64,000 bases of DNA from Anisakis pegreffii (taxonomy: Eukaryota; Nematoda; Chromadorea; Rhabditida; Anisakidae), in NCBI GenBank assembly GCA_035041965.1, contig JAPYMA010000896.1:1-64000 (forward strand). Direction: 5' to 3'. The first letter of the stretch is position 1, and the number at the start of each line of letters is the position of its first letter. Shown one piece after another: positions 1 through 10,568 of the stretch. A program made the translations under genes and the position numbers. The notes under the pieces were generated by a model. It was not told where the DNA came from. It ran no database searches and saw only the letters and a list, made by a program, of their open reading frames with translations.

Positions 1-2676
1 TCTTCACCTGAAGTGATCGAGTCATATGTCCCAGTTCACTAAGTTGTATCAATGAAAGATCTTGCAAATGCAAGTCCCAGCCAAAAGAATATGTTTTCCA
101 ATCTGAAAACCACTTATTTCGCTGTGAAATAATTGGTTCAAAAAGTCGCTGGGTAAAATTTTTTCGCCTCAGACGCGTAGTTCACGAATTTTTTAGATTT
201 TCTGTCTTGCCCCCTAAAATCGTTTCTCTTTTACATGAAACGATTATTCTAAAGATTTATCGATCGAAAGTTAAGATGGATCTACACTGTGCAAATACTG
301 TTAGGCGCCTTGGGCAAGGGAGCATTTTCACTCAGCAACTCATTAGACTAATTTTATGAATGCAAAATTTCAGCAGATTGTTCTTAGGTTGGAGGACATC
401 CTTCTGAGAGGAGCGATATGTTGGAAATCCCGAAATGTGAAGTTGCAAACTACGGCATCTCAGGCAAAAATAAGTTGGCCCGACCTCCTTTCAAACCATC
501 TCAACGCAAATTTTCGCATAGGTTATATTCCGGACCAAACGGCATTTTTTCCTAAAGTGGATTCTTGGAAATTCCGAAATTGCGAACAATTTATCATCCG
601 CAGTGTTCATGTATAAATATCATCTTGCGTTCATTCCACGTTCTGTTGGCAACAACCATAATGTGTATCCTATCTATTCAAGCATCAAATATCACCAATC
701 CCCGTCCAACCAACATTCACCATTTATCCACTAAATACGTAAATATTTGCGAAGTTATATGAAACGAGCAACCAATCGTTTTTCACGAATCCCCTCCTCA
801 AACAACTGGGAAGGAAGGATAAACGGAGTAACGATGCCATTGATTCATATATCGTTGCATATTGATCGTGCAACATGTAAGACCTATGCACACTGTTCCT
901 GGAGTGACGTTTCTAGGGTTGTAAATAGCGGTTTTGTGAAATAGGTAGTCCAAACGATCTCGCCAAAAAAAGTATGTCTTACAAGTGATCGTGACGCCCA
1001 AAAAACGACAATACAGTCGATCGGTGTGGGCGAACGATTTGGAAGCAAAGAGAGAAGGCGATGAATGTAATGAGATGGGAGGAATGAATCAATGTTTCGT
1101 TCATCGGATGCTGATGTTTGTGCATAAGTTCGTTAAAGATTAACTTTATTTATGAATCTATTAGAACCACGATAAACGAAATAGAATTTTGCGATGAACA
1201 CGAGCACTCATTCATTCCTCATACATATTCTACAAAGAAATCACTTCATTCATATCAAGAGTCGAAAGACATTTTAAGAGTGCTACCCAAATAACACTGA
1301 TATTTGATCAGTTACTAAGTCAGTCATATGGCATTCAAAGAACTTGTGATATAATCCTAAACTTTACAGAAATGGATGAGGCATGATTTAACGTGTCAAT
1401 CTCTGAACTGTTATGCAACATCTAGAAATATTCGAAAACAAGAAGCAATCCCAATACAACAATTAACCTACGTTAGCGATTAAGAAGAGTCATCATCACT
1501 GCAATAATATACATACAAAGAGTAATTTTCCATTAGATTACATATCATTTCATAAAATTTGTATATACATTCCGCGATTATTGAGAAAGCATTTAAAAAT
1601 TAACGACTGATAAATCTGATAAACGAAAGGAAAAGTTGTCTGTGATTAAAGCTGTTCATCGGAAAACATTGTTTCGATGTTGTCAATAAAATTTCTCTTC
1701 GAGGAAATATCAGATTCGTTCTGAATCTTCTGATTTTTGAACAGATCAAGCTGAATATAACGAAAAAAATAGAGGTATCTTCTCAACTTTTGACGGAGTA
1801 AAAAATGAATGAGCAATATTTTGCAGCCTTCAGACTTATGCAGAAGGAAATCGGTATAGAAAAAAAGCTGAATAAAAAAAAACATAGCTAAAGCACTTGA
1901 ACAACAAAAATTCTAATGAACCAACATTAACTGTAAATGACTAAAATAGAGGAATTGCGTAAATTTTTGAAATTACTTCTGAATAAACCTGACTGTTCAA
2001 AAAATCAAGCCTTCAATATGAGCTCAATGTTGAGGAATAACAAGATTGTGTCATCAAGTTATCATTATCAATTAGGTTGCCCACTTAACATAGTGATAAA
2101 CAAGTTATCATTATGAGTTGCGATGTAATTATGCGCAAACAAATATGACAACTAAATACTTCAAGATATACAAAATAAATCCCGAATTTTCAGTTGTATA
2201 ATTCAAACATCTTCATAAATGAATTATTTGATGAATCGACCTGATCTTCGCAGTTGATCTCCAGCCAGTGTCACTCGTTTTGTTGGTTTCTTTGACGGAC
2301 GACGATCATTCGATAACGGTTCCAAAGATCTCGTCTTCAATGACTTTCTACCACGCGTTTCTTTTTTATTCTTGCCTATCAAATAATAAAAAGTTTCTAA
2401 GCATTCAAATGCCTGCTGTTGAATCAGAGTTAATAAATTGCTATCTGTGAATGAACGCTTCGAAACTAATACAACTTAAGATGGATTGCAAAAAACAGTT
2501 GAACTGACAAACAGTATCTGAGTAACTTGCAAAACAGTATTTGAGCGGATAAACTTCATCCATTCAAACTGTTCATGAGATGTTTTGAGCAATTGGTGGT
2601 AATGAAATTAAGTGATAACGATGAAATTTAAGTAATTTGATTGAGGAATGGTGCACTTTCTGCTCATTACACAAGT
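1..2676. other. Intergenic, no gene recognised
   Basis: AT-rich sequence with only short open frames, none resembling a known family or joining into a splice model. It lies downstream of the 3' end of the minus-strand KNL-2-like gene. A terminal exon or UTR of that gene could extend into the right edge, but nothing shows it directly. Confidence 0.5.
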
Positions 2677-5600
2677 CTACTTCAAAATCGCACTGAATCT
2701 AACAAATAACGACTGAAGAACACAGCGAATGTAGTTATATGCCTCACTTCTTTGACGAGTATAACTTTCGGGTGTTGGTTTCTTTGTGGTTTTATTTGAT
2801 GTGCTCGGCTTGTCTTCCGCTTTCTGAGTGCCTTTTGACGATAGTGGCAATATTGCTGTGGAATCGGAATCCTCCATTTGATCTGTACTGCTATTACCAG
2901 TTGCATCGCCATCCGACCACGCATCTTGATCACTATCGGTTTCGTTCATTCGATCAACCCGTCCCGTTCTTGCTGCACTCATTCTGCACTCTTCTAACTC
3001 GATATGAGGCTTGCTGAAATGTCAACTGATGGATTCTTATAATTGTTTTATATTTGCCTCTGGCCGTCATCGTTTTCCTGTTATTCAAACCACCTTAAGT
3101 AGATAAAACGCAAAACGATTTCAATGAATCATGTAATTTTCGAATCACGATGAGAATGATGATTTACTGAAATATTGAAGCGTCATTGCAGAATAACACT
3201 TTTCTAAACTTCATTTAAAAGGTTCGTGCTGTTATTGCCACTTATTCACGGAAGCTTGCGTAGTTTTTAAAAGAATCGGTTTCTTCTCCGAGAAATAAAT
3301 CACTCACACGTAATTTTTGAAGAATTCCGAAATAATAGTGTGCCAATTTTCAGGAAACCCATTCAAGAAATTGGCGACGAACTCTTTCGGATAACCTTAA
3401 AAGCATTAGAGCATGAAAGGTGCGCTATCGACTTCATTATATGATGGTGAATTGCCCAACCCTCAACATATGTCAACGCATTTCAGCTGATGCAGTCATC
3501 GTAAGAATTAAAAACGATAAATCTCTGAGAGACATGTCCACTCATATTTATCAGGTAACGCTTTCGAATTATACATCAACTGAATTTAATGGAATTTCTG
3601 CTTAATAGTGCATTTGTTTTAAGAGATCATTTGTTCGAATTTGAAAATGATATGATTGAAATGAAGGAATGTGGACCAACCTTGCTGGGCTGCAGCAACT
3701 GTATTGATAGGGCCAACAAGTTTATAAATTGTTGAAGCAGTCTGTAGATGATGAGCCTCATTCACTGCTAGAATGCACGACGTTTTCCATTCGCTCTTCT
3801 GCTCTCTGAATTCAACTTTCGTAAATTAGGCATAATTAAATTTTCCAGCCTAATTAGTCACATGACTCGATTTCGTTTTATAACTCAACTCAATCGGCGC
3901 AATATTTTTTTCTTCATTCTTCAGAAACTTCGCTACACATTCTCACTTCTCCATATCATAATGGCTTTTGCTTCTTTCTTGAAACATGAATAAAAAAGAT
4001 CACATAAATCTTCAGCGGAAAACAAGAAAAATGCATTTTTGTTACATTCAATCTTAATGCGTCAAGCTTTTAATATATAATGAATGGAACGTTCTTACTC
4101 GTTAAAGCCTTCGATGACAAGTCCGAAATCATCGAACAGTTCAGATACGCCATGGTCGTATACAGAGAACAGTAGAGTCCAATTGTAGAGTTTCATCATT
4201 GCTGAATAAACGTGCTTTCATCTTTCTTTCAGTGAAACGTTTAACGAAGATTCATTTTTTTGCAGAAAACAAAACGTTGATATTCACTGATATCAAAATT
4301 TGAAGGAAATTTTCATGGAAAACAATACTCACGCAAACGTTTGGTGACTGCTGGAATCGAAGGCATTTTGAATAACGCATTTTCGCCGTTTTTATCCACT
4401 GATGTTTGTGACATTCGCTCTTTCGGGTTTTGTCGTCCATCTTTAAGAACATTCATTTTCTGCGAATGAGCTTCTTGTTGAGGTTGCCGTTCAGCGTCAT
4501 TTTGTTCACTAGCGTCATTCACATCGCGGAACTCATGACGAGGTACTACCGTTGACAAACGATTTCGATTAATCGTTGTTTCAGAAGGTTCGTCACTCGG
4601 CATTCCTGTAAATGGCCACAATAGAAACAAAATCATTTTCATCGGGATACTGTGTTACATACGAATCATTAGAACGAATTAGCATCTGTGATTATTCCTT
4701 CAGTGTGTCTACAATATAATCTACTGATATCAAATCAGATACTTCTAGAATTATAAAATTTCACTGGGTTTGAATCTTTCAAACTCAATTATGGAACCTT
4801 CTCCAGAAGTTGTAGATGAGTGCGCCAATGAATTTTTTAGTCCACAAACAATACTCGTATCGAACCATTGTGTTGTTCTCGGAAGCCGTTTCGTCATGAG
4901 GGTGCTGTGAAACTGACGTAAAATTTCACACCAATCCAGAGGGAAACCGTCTTTGAACTGGTTGCACAGAAGTCGTGGGTAACCTAGAATAATCGAAATA
5001 TTGGGATCCCTCAATTCGACATTCGCAGATTACCCAAATTGCTTTTTCAGAAAGTTGCAACTCTTTCATAGTTGATGTTATCTTGAAATTCGAAAAAACA
5101 CACACGAGTAAATAAAGACAAATGTCTAACGTTCACAAAATTTATATAAACTAGAAACGAACCGTTCATTATGAGCACTAGGCTGACGTATTCATCGACA
5201 AATATTCAAAATAAAACGGCTCTTCATAAACAGAAAACGAACTAACCAAGAGCAAGAAGTGAGCACTCGTCGATGGTACCCTGCAGTACGTAAGTGGTTC
5301 CTGATCTTGTGACCAACTTTCTTGACGTGATTCTTTTCATAACAGGTGTACTGCGCCAATTGAACAACTCACTTTCGCCTTCATCTTTCGCACGATATCC
5401 CTCTACAGTGACCGCAAATTCACCCCATATCACCTATAATTCATTTTGAATATCATTATCGTTCACTTCAAAATGATTACGAATTGATTTATCTGTTTAT
5501 ACTATCGTACTAATATTGGGCAACTGTAACTGATTAATGATAATGCTGTAAACGACCACTTGGTTCGAGCATACAACCAATTTATCATATCATCAAAACA

Positions 5601-5701
5601 TTAGTGGCACGCAAATGATTAATAGTTCGTACCTTAAAATACCAAAACCTTAACGCAATCGGCTCTGGTTTTCTAGGTACGATGCGACTGACCGATTGCA
5701 T
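2677..5701 (-). CDS. knl-2: KNL-2/M18BP1-like centromere protein with SANTA domain
   Basis: Predicted 449-residue nuclear protein of the family that licenses CENP-A loading at centromeres. Exons, 5' to 3': 5701-5633, 5433-5247, 4983-4765, 4605-4333, 4201-4099, 3805-3681, 3395-3359, 3013-2677; the phases close exactly. The SANTA domain covers about residues 15-105: aromatic LRFWYF near 17-22, WRS at 49-51, SGTTY at 67-71, GTID near 75-78 and GFPLDW at 98-103. The middle is hydrophilic. Exons 5-7 (about residues 250-338) hold a tryptophan-containing helical stretch, EWKTSCILAV to NTVAAAQQ, that may be the Myb-like domain known C-terminal to SANTA in this family. The C-terminus is Ser/Asp-rich. 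The start is the first ATG after an AG acceptor 22 nt upstream. The exon 3 donor is ambiguous (GAAG|GT is an in-frame alternative), and the 37-nt exon is short. The protein is shorter than I recall for the C. elegans homologue. Family call firm; terminal exons tentative. Confidence 0.75.
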
Positions 5702-5722
5702 TTACGATAAAATGTTGTTATC

Positions 5723-5725
5723 CTG
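5723..5725 (-). other. Acceptor-like AG before knl-2 ATG (possible trans-splice site)
   Basis: On the minus strand a T-run ending in CAG (complement of 5723-5725) lies 22 nt before the ATG at 5701. This fits either an SL trans-splice acceptor or a 5'-UTR intron. No leader gene was seen, so the choice is inference. Confidence 0.4.
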
Positions 5726-6691
5726 AAAAAAAAAGAACTTGAGATAGTAAGCAACTTATAATATCAGACCGTCACAAGGCAGTTCTTCAATCAATGAAAA
5801 TATTAACTGCCATAATTCTCAGCAGATATTTGTTCACAGTATTTACAATGCGTTACCAGTACACGTTTCAAGCCAACGATACTCCTCAGCTTAAAAAATC
5901 ATCCTACCTCTAGCACACTCTCCATGCGCTTATTACTTGAAATAACTAGGGCTTCTGTTTCAGTCTGTCGCAAAGAGCGAAAGAAGGTGTGAGAACTAAC
6001 ACTAAAGAATACACGTAATTCACGCAAAAACCCAGTCAATATCAAGTAATACAACAAAACAATTCAAGTAATCAAAAATCACATTCCTCATAAGAAATAA
6101 ACGACTTCATCAGTACGGTTGCACTAAATTCAAGCGATAAGTAAAAGAGGCAGTGCTTCATTAAAAGGCAGAATGCAACGTTCCTTTAAAGGTCAAAAGC
6201 TCTTCAATAAAAGCCACATTCAAATGCCAAAACGCTTAATCAGGCTTCAATTTGGTGAATAGTACAACAAACACGCCACGGTTTCGTCATTCATATTTTT
6301 TGACTACACGCTTTTAAACGTTTAAGTTGAATACTTCCCGCCCAGGTTCGCAGTCATGAACTTTTATCGCTTCTTACATTTCTAGGCCCAAATAACGGAA
6401 CTGACATTTATATTTGGTACGTGTTGAGAAGCATGAATTTCCTACGCATGTAACGAGAACGAACTCGGTAAATTTGTATATCAGTTTGTAGTGCCGCTCT
6501 AGGGAAAAAGCCTGAGGTGTTTGTTGGAGAGTAATGGAGATGAAATCGAGATTTTCTATTTTGCTCGAGTTATAAAGATTCAACAAATAGTTGAAACTGT
6601 TGTCCACTCAGCAGGACAAAAAACGTAGCCAAGATGTATGTTATGTTTTAATCGAGATTGTGTAATTCACTAGCTTAATGAACTCACATCG

Positions 6692-6960
6692 GAAATGTTA
6701 AGTTGCGAGAGTTAAGCTATTTGGAATGATCATTGGTGATGTTCGACAATCACAATTGGCATATCCTGGAGCAATTGAAATTCTCTCGGACCTAAGAGAA
6801 GTACTTAGCGAAGAAGATGTCATTCATCTTGTAGCCAGGATTCAGTAGTTTGCAACAATGTAATAAAGTATGGCTTGAAATGTCAAGTTAAAAGAGTCGC
6901 GTTACTTCGCATAATCACTGCTGATGTTCAACACCACGGTTGGTACATATTGGACAGATC
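6692..6960 (+). repeat. Diverged tandem duplication, possible gene fragment
   Basis: Two related segments, 6692-6775 and 6877-6960, share the same word order: GAAATGT-AAGTT, then GATGTTC, then TTGG-ACATAT-like blocks, at roughly 65-70% identity by eye. Segment 1 sits at the start of a 40-codon frame at 6726-6848, which reads MIIGDVRQSQ and ends EEDVIHLVARIQ. The related frame in segment 2 reads VALLRIITADVQ before a stop. Not recognised; probably remnants of a coding or mobile sequence. Confidence 0.4.
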
Positions 6961-7726
6961 ACCTGTATAGTTCCTACGTAAGATGTTATGAGGATGAAAG
7001 CAAGGCATCCGGTTGATACTTTTGGAATTTTAATGTTGACTCATCTTAATCCGATACTAATTCTGATTTATCATGTGTAATATTTTGCAAAAATCCGATA
7101 CTTTGCGATTCGATAATTGCTCATTGATAGTGTTTCGAACGCCCTGTCGATGTCCACCGTTAGGCAAATCTTGATTCTCAGTCGACCATAATAATCAGTG
7201 GTACAATTAGTGGTAACCGAAGTTCAGTTTGCTGGGGCCATCGATAGAGCAGTTTCGTTTTGTTGCCATCGGGGATCACCGATTTTCGGTGCCATCCGAA
7301 CATCGGTCGGTGGCCTCCGACCGAAATTCGAAGGCCCTCGACCTAATATTATCCACTGATTCGAACGTTCATCCGAAAAAAGCCTGGTGATATGAGTAAC
7401 TTTCCAATAGCTTCACCTCGAAATCTGATAATGCATTACTATTGTACCCCCTTTTAAAGTCCAATCCGCCGATAATTCATCCAGGTGGGGACCAATGAAC
7501 TGTCACATTTTTAAAACTCCGAAATCTAGAGATTTAGCTGAACATGTTTCTGAAATTATGAAATTTCTAAACGCCGGGACCTCAAAATGTTCTCGGTAAT
7601 TCACAATGCTCATTCGATCGAATCCATACACACTGACAACGTTTAATGTCAGATCAAGGTAATCTTGTATTCAAAGTCAGTAAAATCAAAGCAGAATTTC
7701 GTTCGCCCACATTCGGAGTTGAGTGC

Positions 7727-7988
7727 GTAGTGTAGTTAGGACACAATATTTAAACGTTCGCAGGGTTGTTTCCACAGGATTAAAAGATTCCGAAAAGGAT
7801 TCTCCGAGTCTTCGTACTTAATTGCATAGCACTGCAGAGGAATTACTAGCATGCAGGGCAACAGTGATAGCAGGATAGGTGGGTAAAATCATTCAGTGGG
7901 GTTTGAGGCTTGATATTGGCTTGAAGTCAATTGAAAGCCTGTGGAAACAACCCGGCGAACGTTTAATATTGTGCACTAACTACACTAC
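7727..7988. mobile_element. MITE-like element with ~51-bp terminal inverted repeats
   Basis: The left arm 7727-7778 and the right arm 7938-7988 are inverted copies, matching at roughly nine positions in ten. Both begin GTAGTGTAGTTAG and end GGTTGTTTCCACAGG when read inward. The inner 159 bp has no open frame of note. Size and structure fit a non-autonomous DNA transposon or foldback element. No convincing target-site duplication was seen, so the superfamily is not assigned. Confidence 0.8.
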
Positions 7989-9338
7989 ACGGGGGATCTC
8001 TTATTCTCTTGACCAGATCTTCTCTGAAAACAAACTTATTTGTATCCAGTAATTACTTTATGTGTTACTTTTATAAAAGATTACCACAACTCTGTATATT
8101 TGAACATCTCCTGAATTATTTAATATAACCATGCAGTGTTAATACAACTGATAAAGGTTTGTCAAACATAGTTCTGACGTTAAAGTGCGATTACTCTTAA
8201 AAGTGTATAAAAATTACAAAATGCATGAATCGAAGTGATCTGTTGAAGAGCCCACAATTGTATTAGACGTTTATTAAAACCAACTAATAGATGATACTAG
8301 GAAGATTACACGGAATGAATTCTACTACAAAACGCTCTGCTTATATACAGTTACTGCTTGTATGCCGATCAAACGTATAGATCAATTACAACGAATATCA
8401 CAATTCATGTCACCCATTGATATTTGATTACATAGATCATATCACAACATGAACATTTATATAACATACGTACAAAATTGACTGCAAGAAAACCCTTCGA
8501 TTGTATTTACTTTTCCTCTTAAATTAACTATTGTTATGAGGGGTTTGAGGACATTTAAAAACTATTTGTGGGCGCAGGTGAGAAAAAAGTTGAGAACTAC
8601 TGTTCTGAAGGCATCATCCCAGAAAGAACTACGTAATTCTTCGTCCTGTCTACAATTCCCTTCCCCAGAAATCGTTCAAAATACGTAGAATTCTAAAAAT
8701 ACCGTCCTTAATCGTTAGAAATGTTGAAATATTTTCACTATTTTTGAATGAAATAAAGTTTATTCGATACCCTACAGCGAAAACACTTCAATGAATTTCA
8801 TCACATCCAACCGGTACGAACGTCCAATATGGCATTCAATAGAGAAAGTTTCTTAAGCAAACAACAATGACAATTTATGACTAATCAAACAAATGTTTCG
8901 AGGGATTGGTAATGTTTATTCATTGCGATCGTTCGGCATTTTACGTGGTACATGTGTCGACTACGATTATGAGATTCATTAATTAATCGAGTGAAAGCAT
9001 AGTTAAATTTCTGGAACATTTCTATCCGTTATAAGTTTTGTTTGCGTTCATTTGTTGAATCTATAAGGACAGTGAAGCGTCAAAAACTTGGGAGCACTAA
9101 GTTGATTGTTTGCAATTGAATTCGATACTGAACGGATCTAGCAGAAGAAATTTCATAATTATGGAATGCAGAGGGGTGATGTGTCGTTGTCAAAATAATT
9201 TCGTTCATCCAGGTTTTGTTGTTAACTTTACTCACAAGATTATGAGATGATTATACGTCTTTGAATCAAATTGACCGAACTGACGAAAGTGTTGTCTGTG
9301 GATAACAAAGAGCACTAATAAGTAGGAATATTAATTTT

Positions 9339-9341
9339 CAG
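9339..9341 (+). other. Acceptor-like CAG before ubc-18 ATG (possible trans-splice site)
   Basis: ATTTTCAG ends at 9341, 32 nt before the ATG at 9374. This matches a nematode 3' splice site. With no upstream coding exon needed, it is a candidate SL trans-splice acceptor. Confidence 0.4.
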
Positions 9342-9373
9342 GGTTAATCTACTTGCGTAACTGTTTGCGAGCG

Positions 9374-10568
9374 ATGGCGTCTTCATCTCGTCGTCTTAAA
9401 AAGGTTTGTTCTTTTCCTTTATTCGAAGAAGTTTCAGCAATCTTTTGGGAGTGCTTCAGTTCCTTCAGCATTTCAGGTTTAGCGTTGAATTTCAATTGAA
9501 ATTGACTATATTGCGAGTTTGACCCGTATACAGTTTTAAGCTTCTTATGAAATAATGTTACCTTTACTAATGGTACAGTTATTAACATCATAATTTGTTA
9601 CTTGTGTGATGTGATGCATTCAGACTGAAACAGTCTTGCTTATAGGAGCTTGCTGATATTCAGTCGTCAGATTCAAAAGCATTTTGTAACATTGAATTCG
9701 ATGAAAACAATCTTTTACACTGGACGATCGTTTTAGTTCCTGTTAGTTTTCTGATTTTGTTATTGTTCACACCTTATAAATTCTTTAACACATACCTATT
9801 GATATGCAAACTCATTACAGGATTAAATCTTTCACTTTATGTCATTTTCGTTCTACAGCTAAATGATATTTTTGAAAAATATTGTTGGTCCTGCTTTAAA
9901 CGATCACATAAATATTCTCCCTTTTAATCGGCTTTTCTATGATAGCTGCAAAAATTCGACAGTGCTGAGATGTTCCCTAGTCAACTATCATAAGTGTTTT
10001 TTGATTCGTCTTTTGAGTGATTTTATGTTTCAGGATAAGGAACCATATAATAAAGGCGCATTTAAAGTGTCGGTTGATTTCCCGGTCGAATATCCCTTCA
10101 AACCTCCAAAAATAACATTCCTCACAAAGATCTACCATCCGAATGTGGACGAGAAGGGTCAAGTTTGTTTGCCTATCATCGCACCTGACAACTGGAAACC
10201 GGCAACAAAAACTGAGCAAGGTATCACAATGCGTTTGAAATTCATTGTTTTTCATCGTGTCATACCGAACACTCTTGATCAGTGTGGTCGGATGATGTGT
10301 TCTGGTTAAAATGTTCAGTGAATATTCATTTATTCGTGAAAGTACTCTTGATTTTGCGATGTTTAAACTGATTGAGAATGCTCGTGGTTTGATGAATAAG
10401 TTTTTTGCAGTGATGAACGCTCTATTGGGATTGATAGTGGAACCGGAGCCGGATCATCCATTACGAGCCGATTTGGCTGAGGAGTTCACGAAGGACAGGA
10501 AAAAGTTTAATAAAAATGCAGAAGATTACACGAAGAAATACGGGGTTAAACGACCTGATGGGTATTGA
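9374..10568 (+). CDS. ubc-18: Ubiquitin-conjugating enzyme E2, UBE2L3/UBC-18 type
   Basis: Predicted 156-residue E2 that accepts ubiquitin from E1 on a cysteine and passes it to HECT or RBR-type E3 ligases. Exons: 9374-9403, 9646-9741, 10034-10220, 10411-10568. The first exon encodes [10 protein letters not shown], the usual N-terminal helix start. YPFKPPK occupies 62-68, the HPN motif 77-79 and the active-site Cys is 87 (GQVCLP). Pro89 and His120 match the residues that restrict UBE2L3 to cysteine-transfer E3s rather than RING E3s. Phe64 matches the E3-contact Phe of the family. Length agrees with the 154-residue human protein, and the C-terminal [10 protein letters not shown] is conserved. 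No operon partner lies close by; the next gene starts about 4 kb downstream. Confidence 0.95.

Larger units (their letters stand above)
5726..9338. other. Divergent intergenic region between knl-2 and ubc-18
   Basis: About 3.6 kb between two genes transcribed away from each other, so it should contain both promoters. No canonical TATA motif could be assigned. It contains a decayed duplicated fragment (6692-6960), a GC-rich hairpin-forming patch near 7290-7325, and an inverted-repeat element (7727-7988). The rest is AT-rich with no gene seen. Confidence 0.5.

Noticed and set aside
3681..3805. Considered as a separate gene fragment because the SANTA similarity ends upstream
   Set aside because: Reading phase joins cleanly from 4201-4099 through this exon to 3395-3359 and 3013-2677, so it fits the same KNL-2-like gene.
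9349..9591. Minus-strand 80-residue open frame ending in a Lys/Glu-rich helix, overlapping ubc-18 exon 1
   Set aside because: The opposite strand carries an in-phase, family-matching first exon of ubc-18, and the antisense frame has no splice partner or known similarity.
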